From Candidatus Gastranaerophilales bacterium (GTDB lineage Bacteria; Cyanobacteriota; Vampirovibrionia; Gastranaerophilales; Gastranaerophilaceae): a stretch of DNA of 64,000 nucleotides. The notes beneath the pieces are model-generated. The model worked only from the letters and a program-made list of their open reading frames with translations, did not search any database and was not told where the DNA came from. A program made the position numbers and the translations under genes. How positions within the stretch are numbered: position 1 is the first letter of the stretch; the number at the start of each line of letters is the position of its first letter. The DNA lies in contig CALVAP010000007.1 of NCBI GenBank assembly GCA_944325625.1, forward strand, positions 124,001-188,000, in the 5' to 3' direction. Shown here one piece after another: positions 53,487 through 62,481 of the stretch.

Positions 53487-54827
53487 TTAACCTCTATGGA
53501 AATAATCTTTCACTGCCGTGGAATTTTCTGCCATGGTGAATACTATCAAACTATCTTTTGCCCTAACAAGCGTATCCCCTTTGGGGATGATTACCTTGGA
53601 GCCTCTGCGTATTATCGCAATAATCGCTCTTGCAGGCATATCTAAATCCATAATTTTGGTATCTGTAAATTTGTCGGGGATATAAATATCAATAACTTCA
53701 CCTTGTCCTTGTTCTACTGTTGCCAAAATATCAATATCCGTCTCTATCATCACATTGTTAATTTCTACAATTGCTGCTTCTTTCGGCGACATCGCTACGT
53801 CTATCCCAACTTTTTCAAACAGTCCAATATTACTTGATTTTGACACTCGTGTTATTACTTTTTTTACACCAAGTTGCTTCGCTAATAAAGAACAAAGAAG
53901 ATTTTTCTCATCATTATTTGTAACTGATACCAGAACATCAAATTCATTAAACTCTTCCGCTCTCAATAATTCCAAATCAGTTCCATCACCATTTAATACC
54001 AAAGTTTTTTTAAGATTTTCTGTCAAATACTCACACCTTTTGTAATCTTTCTCTATAATTTTTGTGCGAATATTCGCCCGTTCCAAATCTTTTGCCAGCA
54101 TTAAGCCAACATTACCACCGCCTATTATTCCGACAGAACGAACCTTTTCTGACTCTTTAAACATTCTACTTGCTAAAATATCCAGCGATGTTGCCGAACC
54201 CATAAATATAACCTTATCTCCCTCCTCAAATTTAGTCATTCCCGTTGGAATAAACAGTTGATTTTCTCTTGTTATACCCACAACAAGAGTTTCTTCAGGG
54301 AAGGCACAATCTTTAATCTGTTTACCTAATAGTAAAGAATCCTCTTTTATCCTATATTCAAGCAGTCTTGCTCGACCTTGGGCAAAATTCTCTACATCTA
54401 TGGCGGCGGGAACAGTTATTATCCTAAAAATTTCTTGTGTTAATAAGGCTTCCGGCCATATTACAGTATCTATCATCAATCCCGCTTGATATTCCGAACC
54501 TTTTATAAGACTTAAGGATTCAATATACTCCTCCTTACTCACAAAACATGCCGTCTTTGCCATTGACATTCTTTTTACCGTCAAGCATGCCACTATATTT
54601 GCCTCATCCATATTTGTACAGGCTATAAATACATCCGCATCTTTTATATTTATACTTTCTAATACATCTATGTTGGAAGCATTTCCAAATATAAACTCTA
54701 TATCCAGATTCTTAAAATCTTCCGTCCGATTTTCTTCTTTGTCTATAACTATTATGTCATGGTCTTCAAAAAGTTCTGTTGCAAGAAGACATCCTACTTC
54801 ATTTGCACCAAATATAACAATTCTCAT
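53487..54827 (-). CDS. trkA: Trk system potassium uptake protein TrkA
   Basis: The cytoplasmic NAD(H)/nucleotide-binding regulator of the potassium channel, 446 residues. It has two RCK units, each with a Rossmann N-domain (GANEVGCLLATELFEDHDI and GIIGGGNVGLMLAKDLERA) and a C-domain (about 140-220 and 365-446). This full duplicated form is the E. coli-like TrkA, not the single-RCK KtrA. AAGG lies before ATG 54827. It is the first gene of the trkA-trkH operon. Confidence 0.94.
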   Translation of the reverse strand: MRIVIFGANEVGCLLATELFEDHDIIVIDKEENRTEDFKNLDIEFIFGNASNIDVLESINIKDADVFIACTNMDEANIVACLTVKRMSMAKTACFVSKEEYIESLSLIKGSEYQAGLMIDTVIWPEALLTQEIFRIITVPAAIDVENFAQGRARLLEYRIKEDSLLLGKQIKDCAFPEETLVVGITRENQLFIPTGMTKFEEGDKVIFMGSATSLDILASRMFKESEKVRSVGIIGGGNVGLMLAKDLERANIRTKIIEKDYKRCEYLTENLKKTLVLNGDGTDLELLRAEEFNEFDVLVSVTNNDEKNLLCSLLAKQLGVKKVITRVSKSSNIGLFEKVGIDVAMSPKEAAIVEINNVMIETDIDILATVEQGQGEVIDIYIPDKFTDTKIMDLDMPARAIIAIIRRGSKVIIPKGDTLVRAKDSLIVFTMAENSTAVKDYFHRG

Positions 54828-54884
54828 ATTTTTACCTTATTTTAATATTCTTTTTATACTTTAAAAAGAAAAATATTTCAAATT

Positions 54885-55202
54885 CTACACAAAAAACTGA
54901 CAAACGGCTTTATAAAACATTCTAACATCTTTTTCAGATGCCCCTTTTAAATATTCATTTATGCTCTCTATGATTTTTTCCTTACTCTCAAAAGCTTCCG
55001 TTTCTAACAAGTCAATTAGTTTCACTCCTAAAACTTCTGATATTTTATTTAATGTTTCCAATGTTGGAATTGTTTGCGCATTTTCAATGCGAATTATACT
55101 TCTATGGTTCATAGAAACCATTTCCGCAAGTTTTTCTTGCGAAATCTTTCTTTTTTTCCTTATTTCTTTAACTTTTCTTCCTATTAAATCTAAATTATTC
55201 AC
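54885..55202 (-). CDS. XRE-family helix-turn-helix regulator
   Basis: A 105-residue protein with an N-terminal Cro/C1-type DNA-binding domain (KVKEIRKKRKISQEKLAEMV, then IIRIENAQTIPTLETLNKIS and LGVKLIDLL) and a C-terminal helical segment of about 35 residues. The start is GTG 55202, six bases after AAGAG. It is divergent from the GT4 gene, and three ATGTCATA repeats lie in and just after the space between them. It is too plain to assign to phage or to a toxin-antitoxin pair. Confidence 0.85.
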   Translation of the reverse strand: MNNLDLIGRKVKEIRKKRKISQEKLAEMVSMNHRSIIRIENAQTIPTLETLNKISEVLGVKLIDLLETEAFESKEKIIESINEYLKGASEKDVRMFYKAVCQFFV

Positions 55203-55343
55203 GTTGCACTCTTTTTTACAGTTTAATTTCTAATAAAACTCTATTCCATACATATAAATATACATGTTATCTTGACTTTATGAATACGCATGTCATATAA
55301 TTCTGATGTTGAATGTCATAATTTTATAAAAATTGAGGCAAAA

Positions 55344-56456
55344 ATGTCATATACTAACTATAAAAATAAAAAAATTTTAATCATTTTCTCTGGATTTATG
55401 CCTGATTATTTGGAGTTTTTTCTGGAACTTTGTGAACAACATCAAATTATTGCAGACATCGTATTTTTTGACCCACGCATAAAGATAAATCATAAAATTA
55501 ATCAAAGTTTTTACCTCGAAACAAAGATAAATACTAAAAATCCTCTTAATGTCCTTCTTTTTGACAAACAAATACAAAAAATAGCTAAAAATAAGAACTA
55601 TGACTATATATTTAGTGATACATTTGCATTGTCAAACACCATAAGTGTAATTCACAGTGCAACAATAAACAAAAAATGTCAAATTATAAATAATCCTATT
55701 ATTAGATTTATCCATTTTTTAACACATATACACAGGATAATTTTTAACAAAATTTTTTATAAGAATTGTCCCAAACTCTTTGCTGTATCAACCCTTACAA
55801 AGGAAGACTGTGCGAAAAACTACAATATTAATCCAAACAGAATAAAGATAGTATATCCGGGGTTCCAATTTCAAAACAATAAGAAAATTCCCCATACGAA
55901 AAACAATGAACAGTTTGTAATTGGAATAAATGCAAACGGCTTCCGCACAAAAGGTGGCTTTATTATGATTGATGCTTTGAAATATTTGATAAAAAAGCAC
56001 AAAAATATTAAAGCTAGAATAATATATCCAAAACACCAGGAGAACTTATTACTAAATTTTTTAATTAAGCTTTATAAACTAGAAAAATACATAGAATTTT
56101 TAGGAATACAAAAGGATATGACTACGTTTTACGGTTCAATTGACTGTCTGGTTTGTCCAAGTCTTTTTGAGGCTTTTGGTAGAGTAGTAACAGAAGCAAT
56201 GAACTTCAATCTGCCGGTAATTATAAGCTCTAACACCGGAGCAAAAGATATAATAAAAGACGAGATTAACGGTCTTATTTTTGAACTCAATAAGAAATCA
56301 GGGAAAAATTTGGCAGAGAAAATTGAGTATCTGATAGAAAATCCTGAAAAAGCAGAAAAATTAGCAGAAAAAGGTGCTATGTGTGCACAAAATATAACTT
56401 GGAAAAAATTTGCTATGGAAATCTTTAACGAACTCTACCCAAAACTCACTCATTAG
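55344..56456 (+). CDS. Glycosyltransferase family 4 protein
   Basis: A 370-residue retaining glycosyltransferase with the GT-B fold. The donor-binding half contains the E-x7-E motif in SLFEAFGRVVTEAM, followed by LPVIISSNTGAKDII, and an earlier GINANGFRTKGGF loop; the N-terminal half (about 10-150) is the acceptor side. It probably builds a surface polysaccharide. ATG 55344 is chosen because GAGG lies five bases upstream; the frame extends to 55290. Its end overlaps convergent bioA by 11 bases. Confidence 0.85.
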   Translation: MSYTNYKNKKILIIFSGFMPDYLEFFLELCEQHQIIADIVFFDPRIKINHKINQSFYLETKINTKNPLNVLLFDKQIQKIAKNKNYDYIFSDTFALSNTISVIHSATINKKCQIINNPIIRFIHFLTHIHRIIFNKIFYKNCPKLFAVSTLTKEDCAKNYNINPNRIKIVYPGFQFQNNKKIPHTKNNEQFVIGINANGFRTKGGFIMIDALKYLIKKHKNIKARIIYPKHQENLLLNFLIKLYKLEKYIEFLGIQKDMTTFYGSIDCLVCPSLFEAFGRVVTEAMNFNLPVIISSNTGAKDIIKDEINGLIFELNKKSGKNLAEKIEYLIENPEKAEKLAEKGAMCAQNITWKKFAMEIFNELYPKLTH

Positions 56457-57810
56457 GGAGAACTTTATTTAAGGCTTTCCAGGCAATGTTCAACAATTTT
56501 TCTATTTCTTTTTCGGTAATTATATAAGGTGTTAAAAAGTACATGCAATTATGCATTGGACGAAGTATTGCACCCAGTTTAAGCCCTTCTTTATAAATTT
56601 TTTTACCTATTTCATCACTATATGAGAAAGGCTCTTTTGTAGCCTTATTTTTGACCAGCTCGATTGCACAAATCATACCACATTGGCGAACATCACCAAC
56701 ATTCTTATGTTTTTTAAATTTTTCCAACTCTTTGGAGAATTTCTGAATTTTTGGTTTTAAATATTCCTCAATATTCATCTCTTTAAGTATTTTAAGGTTT
56801 TCACAGGCTATACTTATCGCAAGCGGGTTACCTGTATAACTGTGACCGTGGTAAAAAGTTTTTAAGCCGTCTTCATCAACATCATAAAATGCGTTATAAA
56901 TTTTATCTGTCGTCAATGTTGCAGAAAGTGGCATATAACCTGCTGTTATACCCTTTGCTACACAAATTATATCCGGCACAATATTGGCATGCTCATAAGC
57001 AAACAACTTTCCTGTTCTATAAAAACCCATTGCCACTTCATCATCTATAAAAAGCACATTATATTTATCACAAAGTTTCCTCAGTTCGGTCATGTATTCC
57101 TTCTTATACATAATCATTCCGCCTGCAGCCTGAACTAACGGCTCAATTATGATACCTGCAATATTTTGATGCTCTTTTTCAAAAATATCTTCAACAGCTT
57201 TCAAACATGCCAACTGACAAGTTTCTTTTTCACAACCAAACGGACAACGATAGCAATATGGACTGGGAGCCTGAATAATATCAAACAATAGCGGCTTATA
57301 TACTTTATGATACAAATCCACACCGCCTACAGACACCGCACCTATTGTATCTCCGTGATATGAATTCTTTAATGCCACAAATTTTTTCTTTTCAGGGTGG
57401 CCTGACTGCGCCCAGTATTGGTATGCCATTTTAAGTGCAACCTCTACAGCTGTAGAGCCATTATCTGAGAAAAAAACATGTTTTAAGTCATTATTACACA
57501 TTTCTATCAAAGATTTTGCAAGTTTAATTGCCGGCTCATGCGTAAATCCTGCAAATATAACATGTTCTATTGTCTTTGCTTGTTTATAAAGTGCTTTATT
57601 CAATCTCTTGTTGGAATGTCCGAGAGTATTTACCCACCATGAAGAAACAGCATCTATATATTTATTTCCATCGATATCTTCTATGTAAATCCCTTTACCT
57701 TTTTTAATTATAATTGGTTTTTCGTCCCCTTCATATCTTTTCATTTGGGTAAATGGATGCCAGATATATTTCAAATCTTCTTCTATTAGCTGCTGTTTAT
57801 TCTTTTTCAT
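56446..57810 (-). CDS. bioA: Adenosylmethionine-8-amino-7-oxononanoate aminotransferase
   Basis: A PLP enzyme of biotin synthesis that makes 7,8-diaminopelargonate. The 454-residue protein begins with the BioA-specific IWHPFTQMKRYEGDE and has SSWWVNTLGHSN, SDNGSTAVEVALKMAYQYW, DEVAMGFYRTGKLFA, the PLP lysine in ICVAKGITAGYMPLSA, and YHGHSYTGNPLA. bioB, bioD and bioF are not in the window. It is followed by no obvious terminator and preceded by the isochorismatase-like gene on the same strand. Confidence 0.95.
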   Translation of the reverse strand: MKKNKQQLIEEDLKYIWHPFTQMKRYEGDEKPIIIKKGKGIYIEDIDGNKYIDAVSSWWVNTLGHSNKRLNKALYKQAKTIEHVIFAGFTHEPAIKLAKSLIEMCNNDLKHVFFSDNGSTAVEVALKMAYQYWAQSGHPEKKKFVALKNSYHGDTIGAVSVGGVDLYHKVYKPLLFDIIQAPSPYCYRCPFGCEKETCQLACLKAVEDIFEKEHQNIAGIIIEPLVQAAGGMIMYKKEYMTELRKLCDKYNVLFIDDEVAMGFYRTGKLFAYEHANIVPDIICVAKGITAGYMPLSATLTTDKIYNAFYDVDEDGLKTFYHGHSYTGNPLAISIACENLKILKEMNIEEYLKPKIQKFSKELEKFKKHKNVGDVRQCGMICAIELVKNKATKEPFSYSDEIGKKIYKEGLKLGAILRPMHNCMYFLTPYIITEKEIEKLLNIAWKALNKVLPNE

Positions 57811-57831
57811 AATTCAACTCACTTTAACTTA

Positions 57832-58371
57832 TTATTTTATCAACGCTTGAACTTCCTTAAAATTAGGATTTTTTGCAGATTTAAGAAGTTCAAAAAGAAC
57901 AATCTCAACACATGTAATATTTACACCTTTTTGGCGCATAAGCTCAACACCTGATTTAAACTCAAATTTATTTCTCGAAGCAGAAGCGTCTGCAACAAGT
58001 GAAACCTCATATCCTTTAGAAATTAAATCCATAGCTGTTTGATATACACAGATATGAGCCTCTATTCCGCAAATAATAACATGCTTTTTACCCGTAGCCT
58101 TTAATATATCCTCGAATCCAATTTCATTAAGTGCCGAAAAAGATGTTTTTTCAATATATTTTGCACGCTCACCCATTGCATCTTTTAATAAAGGAATTGT
58201 AGAGCCAAGTCCTTTTGGATACTGCTCCGTTGCAATAATATCCAAACCCAAAACCCTTGCAGCATTAGCAAGTGCGCAAGATTTTTCCACAATAATATCT
58301 TTTTGAAGCATTCCAACCAAACGCTCTTGAATATCAATCACCAAAAGAATGGAATTTTCAGTATTAAGCAT
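57832..58371 (-). CDS. Isochorismatase-like hydrolase (YcaC type)
   Basis: A 179-residue cysteine hydrolase. The catalytic triad is visible as the aspartate in LLVIDIQERLVG, a lysine in EKTSFSAL and the cysteine in CGIEAHICVYQTAMDL. The short form and the TEQYPKGLGSTI loop resemble the YcaC subgroup, whose physiological substrate is unknown. GGAGG lies seven bases before ATG 58371. It lies 21 bases upstream of bioA and is likely cotranscribed with it, although a link to biotin is not evident. Confidence 0.87.
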   Translation of the reverse strand: MLNTENSILLVIDIQERLVGMLQKDIIVEKSCALANAARVLGLDIIATEQYPKGLGSTIPLLKDAMGERAKYIEKTSFSALNEIGFEDILKATGKKHVIICGIEAHICVYQTAMDLISKGYEVSLVADASASRNKFEFKSGVELMRQKGVNITCVEIVLFELLKSAKNPNFKEVQALIK

Positions 58372-58431
58372 AAATAATCCTCCAATAATTTATAATAAAT
58401 CCTTGGAAACATGTTACAGCTTAAAAAGATT

Positions 58432-59691
58432 TTAGCAACCCGCTCCTTTACAATAGCTTTGATATTCCTTTATGAAATTTACTAAGATTTCGCCTAATTT
58501 TGTTTCGTCCAGCTCATTTAAATCAAGACTTATCCTCTCTTTAGGCAAAAGCCCGACAAAGTTATGAAATACATCTATATTTATTTTCGCAAAACCGGGA
58601 TACGTAATTTTCAAAGTACTTTCATGTCCTTGTGTTTTTAGAACAAACAAACTCTGATTTTCATCACAAGACTGCTCTATTGTCGTGTTAAAAAGACGCT
58701 CTTCCCAAACCTGCTGCACTTGATAAAAAGTTGGAGCAATAACATTTTCAAGTTTTTTCAAGAATGCCGCTTGGAAAAATTTAAAATTTTTCTGACCATA
58801 TTTTTCATTATCAAGCCAGTTCATAGGCTCAACGTCCTCTTTGGGGTCATACATAACAATTGTATTACCCATCTCCAAGGCTTCTGTTATAGATTTTGCA
58901 ACATTTTTTTCTATAGCTTCAAAGGACAAATTATCTATCTCACATGCCCCAATACTAATAGAGTACTCCTCATTTAATTCTTTTTTCATCCGCTCATAAA
59001 CCTGCATAGCGCCTTTTGCAGAGGTTCTTGACAAAAGAACATAAAATTTGTCATCACCACAAAAACCTATAATATCTCTTGTTCTTGTACATTTTTTTAT
59101 AATAGCACCCAAAGTTGATGGAGTAAGTTGATTTTTGCAGTTCACATCAGCGGAAACAATCATAAACACAGCCGGTTGCGAATATTTTTGAAGGTATGAT
59201 ATTTCAGATTCAAAAACTTTCCTGCTGTAATCTTTTAAGTAAAAACCGGAATCTTCTTGCAAAACATTTAACTCAGTTAAAATTTTATTTTTTGATGCAA
59301 CTTCACGCAAGAGTTCGTTTTTTTGCATACATAAAATTGTGCGCATCAAAATTTCCCCATCAGAATTTTTGAGCGAAATAAAATCATCAGCTCCTGCATC
59401 AAAACCGGAAATAACAAAATCTTCGCTAAGAACATCTGTAACAACAAGGATTGGAGCCTTATAAAGCCTTGTAGTTTCTTGAATATTCTTTATAAAACTA
59501 AAACCTTCTTTATCTTCTGACTTAAAATATACAAGAACAACATCAGGCGTATTGCTCTCTATTTCAAAAATTGCATCCTTTGTTTGAGTTATCTTGATAG
59601 AATCAACCTCTCGCAACGTTGAAAGCTTTATTCTTAAAACTTTTGCAATAATTTCATCATCACAAATAATTACAATTCTGCTTGATACCAT
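58432..59691 (-). CDS. Degenerate receiver-GGDEF protein
   Basis: A 419-residue protein. Residues 1-120 fold like a receiver domain: the acidic pair D-D-E at 11-13 and a lysine in DDFISLKNS are kept, but the phospho-acceptor position in DVVLVYF is tyrosine 55. Residues about 150-290 resemble a GGDEF domain (RTRDIIGFCGDDKFYVLLSR) in which the G-G-D/E-E-F signature has become C-G-D-D-K-F, so cyclase activity is unlikely. The last 130 residues are unrecognised. It is probably a non-catalytic binding or scaffold protein. The ribosome binding site is weak. Confidence 0.68.
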   Translation of the reverse strand: MVSSRIVIICDDEIIAKVLRIKLSTLREVDSIKITQTKDAIFEIESNTPDVVLVYFKSEDKEGFSFIKNIQETTRLYKAPILVVTDVLSEDFVISGFDAGADDFISLKNSDGEILMRTILCMQKNELLREVASKNKILTELNVLQEDSGFYLKDYSRKVFESEISYLQKYSQPAVFMIVSADVNCKNQLTPSTLGAIIKKCTRTRDIIGFCGDDKFYVLLSRTSAKGAMQVYERMKKELNEEYSISIGACEIDNLSFEAIEKNVAKSITEALEMGNTIVMYDPKEDVEPMNWLDNEKYGQKNFKFFQAAFLKKLENVIAPTFYQVQQVWEERLFNTTIEQSCDENQSLFVLKTQGHESTLKITYPGFAKINIDVFHNFVGLLPKERISLDLNELDETKLGEILVNFIKEYQSYCKGAGC

Positions 59692-59819
59692 AAGATAAAA
59701 TAACCCTCTTCAATATCCAGATTATAACTTTATTCTTAAGATATGTAAAGAGAATAAAAAAACAGTAACAAATTATATTCTTTCAAGACATTAAAAAACA
59801 TGTTACGAAGAGGTTTAAA

Positions 59820-61631
59820 ATGAAAATAGACAGTGTAAATTTCAATATAAAAATCAACAATCCAATTAAAACAAAACGGGAAAATAAAGAGCTTCAGTCA
59901 AATTCATTATCTGTAGCTCAAAACAGGAATTGTTATCCCAAAAACTATTATATATCATTCGGAGGAGAAAAAAAGAAACACCCAAAAGTCATACAAGATA
60001 TTTTAGATAATACAACCGGACCCGAAATACCTAAAAAAGTATTGCAGCAACTACTAAAAATCGAAAACTTTGAAGAAGCTGCAGCACATACGGATGAAAG
60101 AACAATGATGATGCTGCTAGCTCTAACAGCTACAATATCTCCTGTTGTTGAAGATCTATTGAGCGGAGATTACGTCTTTACTGATGAAAATAACACGATT
60201 GAAAAACCAATAATCGATTTAAAGTCCATCATAGAGTATAACAAAAAACATCCTAAAACGCCCATTGATCTATATGATGAAATAATGGATAATCCTCTTG
60301 CCGCGAAGATAACAGCTTATATGACAAGCACACAAAAAAGAAGCCTCGAAAACCCAGTAGAAATTAGAGAAGAACAGGATGGTATAATTTTAAGCTCCAT
60401 TGTCAAACAGAAATCCAAAACTCCAACTAATTTCATTAGACAATCTAAAACTATTTCAAAAAAAGAATATCAAGAGTTAAAGCAAAAACCGGTATCAGAA
60501 GCAATGATGGAAGTTTTTAGGTCTGAAAAAATAAATCCAGAGGCAAAAGAGATCCTTTGGAGACTAAGTGAGATACCATTTTTCAATGCATTGACAGAAG
60601 ATTTTTCACAAAAAGATCTATGTTTATTTGCAAACACAGTAATTCAAAAAACACCATTTTTTATGGAAGCTTTAGAAGGTAATATAGTTATAAGAGATTT
60701 AAAAACCGAGAAAGAAAAACCCCTAATAGACCTTGAAGATATTGCCATACGAAACAGATTAAATCCTAAAAGAGGCATAGCTTTCTTAGACTCAATATCT
60801 CAAAATGATGTATTTCTCAATTCATTAAAGGCGGCTACATTTTACAAAAAACGCCAAAATAAATATCCGATTTTACTATTATCAAGAATTCAAGAACCAG
60901 AAGTTTTTGATGCGGTTTTAAACAAGCAGGACCTTCCTTATGATCAAGAAACGTTATTAAAAAAATTGAGTTCAAAATACCAATATGCAGTAATTTTTAA
61001 AAACAACCTTAATAAAATCACTGAAAAACCAACCGCTACACAAAGAAAAAGTCTTGAAAGCGAAAAAACAAAACATACAAATACAAAGCCTTTCCCTACA
61101 CCCGCTGCTCTAATTGAATATTTAAAAGATCCTTCTATATATGTAAAAAACAAACAAGCCGCATATGAATTAGGAGAAAACCCATATTTTAATGCCATAG
61201 CACAAGATATCAGCAGACAGAATATCAAGAACCTAGTCTGGCTAAAAAGACAATTCCCCATTATTTTTGACAAAACAATGGAAGGAAAAACGGAAATAGA
61301 GATCTTAACACCAGCTGGAAAGAAGAGTTATTCAATAATTAAACCGGAATTACTGGCTAATTATAAAAGAAATCTTTCCACTACTTTTGACAAAGGATTA
61401 TTATCTTACGATTTGTGTGAAGAACTTGGAAAAATATACAAAGGAACACGTCAAAATTTAGCAGAAGTAGGATATAAACTACTCCAAAATGATGATGTTG
61501 AATGCTTGATTAAACTAAAAAGTGGAGCCATGGCACTGACACAAATTCCAAAAAACATTCTTGCCGACTCTGTACAAGAACTTTTGGATTCTATCCCGGA
61601 CAAACAGTTTACATTAAGAATCAAAGACTAA
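59820..61631 (+). CDS. Unknown protein with three copies of a ~100-residue module
   Basis: A 603-residue protein I cannot assign. After an Asn/Lys-rich N-terminus ending in YYISFGGEKKK come three similar modules at about 70-157, 225-326 and 428-530. Each has an alpha-helical part, an E/D-x-x-x-G-x-x-x-[IF] turn (DLLSGDYVF, EALEGNIVI, KTMEGKTEI), a strand pair with a middle Lys/Glu loop, and an I-[IK]-[DP]-x-x-x-[IL] helix start with a following N and R/K-rich stretch. There is no signal peptide or membrane segment. GAGG lies six bases before the ATG. It is a single-gene unit between the REC-GGDEF gene and the transglycosylase. Confidence 0.72.
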   Translation: MKIDSVNFNIKINNPIKTKRENKELQSNSLSVAQNRNCYPKNYYISFGGEKKKHPKVIQDILDNTTGPEIPKKVLQQLLKIENFEEAAAHTDERTMMMLLALTATISPVVEDLLSGDYVFTDENNTIEKPIIDLKSIIEYNKKHPKTPIDLYDEIMDNPLAAKITAYMTSTQKRSLENPVEIREEQDGIILSSIVKQKSKTPTNFIRQSKTISKKEYQELKQKPVSEAMMEVFRSEKINPEAKEILWRLSEIPFFNALTEDFSQKDLCLFANTVIQKTPFFMEALEGNIVIRDLKTEKEKPLIDLEDIAIRNRLNPKRGIAFLDSISQNDVFLNSLKAATFYKKRQNKYPILLLSRIQEPEVFDAVLNKQDLPYDQETLLKKLSSKYQYAVIFKNNLNKITEKPTATQRKSLESEKTKHTNTKPFPTPAALIEYLKDPSIYVKNKQAAYELGENPYFNAIAQDISRQNIKNLVWLKRQFPIIFDKTMEGKTEIEILTPAGKKSYSIIKPELLANYKRNLSTTFDKGLLSYDLCEELGKIYKGTRQNLAEVGYKLLQNDDVECLIKLKSGAMALTQIPKNILADSVQELLDSIPDKQFTLRIKD

Positions 61632-61683
61632 AACAAGTAAATGTAACAAAATACAGACTGCTCAAAACATTAGCCTACAAATA

Positions 61684-61728
61684 GTTTTGGTGGGCTAAGT
61701 CCCCAAAACTTGAATTTTTATCTTTTTG
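61684..61728 (+). terminator. Terminator-like hairpin after the three-module gene
   Basis: GTTTTGG (61684) pairs with CCAAAAC (61703-61709) and is followed by two T-rich runs. An overlapping alternative pairing TTAGCC (61670)/GGCTAA (61693) is also possible. Confidence 0.5.
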
Positions 61729-61818
61729 TTATATTATTATTAAGAAAGTTTAAATTTGTACATTAATCCAAAGATAGAGTTTTAAACAAATACGATTTGA
61801 CATAAATGAGGATATTTA

Positions 61819-62472
61819 ATGATTAGAAAGTTAATGACATTAATTCTCGGAATGACAATATGTCTATTATCAAACCAGGCTAATGCAAGCACTTCTAACA
61901 ATGTACCCAAAGTTACTGTAAAAGAATATATTGTTAAACATTCAATGGAAATGGGAGTTGATCCGGCGTTAGCGTTGAGTATAGCAAAACTTGAATCCGG
62001 CTTCTGTCACGAAAAGAAAAGTCCATACGGAGCAGTAGGTGTATTTCAATTGATGCCGTCTACAGCCAAGAAATTGGGTTACAACCCTTATTACGTAAGT
62101 GACAACATCAAAGGCGGACTGATGTATTACAAGATGATGTATCAAAAATTTGGTTCGGTAGAATTAGCTCTGGCGGCGTATAATGCCGGTCCGGGAAACG
62201 TTGCAAAATATAACGGAATGCCTCCTTTTAAAGAGACAAAATCCTTTGTTGCAAATATTATGACTGAATATAATAGACAAAAAGCTAACCCTGATCCGGT
62301 TATATACAGCGTGAAAAATAAATCCGCACAAAAAACAACATCACCAACCGAAAAGAAAACAACAACCCCGGCTGCACCAAAAGCAGTAGAAAAAACAACG
62401 GAAAAGAAAGCACCGGTTGGAAATAATGTATTGTCAATGTTCGTAGGTATGGAAAACGTAAGTACAAAGTAG
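61819..62472 (+). CDS. Exported lytic transglycosylase (SLT domain)
   Basis: A 217-residue peptidoglycan-cleaving enzyme. A signal peptide (to about residue 24, NQANAS) is followed by an SLT lysozyme-like domain at 40-150. Its catalytic glutamate lies in SIAKLESGFC, with GAVGVFQLMPSTAKKLGYNP and ALAAYNAGPGNVAKYNG after it. The last 55 residues are a Thr/Lys/Pro-rich tail, probably spanning or attaching to the wall. GAGG lies seven bases before the ATG. The Nudix gene starts nine bases after its stop. Confidence 0.92.
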   Translation: MIRKLMTLILGMTICLLSNQANASTSNNVPKVTVKEYIVKHSMEMGVDPALALSIAKLESGFCHEKKSPYGAVGVFQLMPSTAKKLGYNPYYVSDNIKGGLMYYKMMYQKFGSVELALAAYNAGPGNVAKYNGMPPFKETKSFVANIMTEYNRQKANPDPVIYSVKNKSAQKTTSPTEKKTTTPAAPKAVEKTTEKKAPVGNNVLSMFVGMENVSTK

Positions 62473-62481
62473 AATAGTAAA

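Noticed and set aside
54844-54877. AT-only hairpin between the XRE gene and trkA as a terminator
   Set aside because: The stem is interrupted and made almost only of A-T pairs, so it could arise by chance in this composition.
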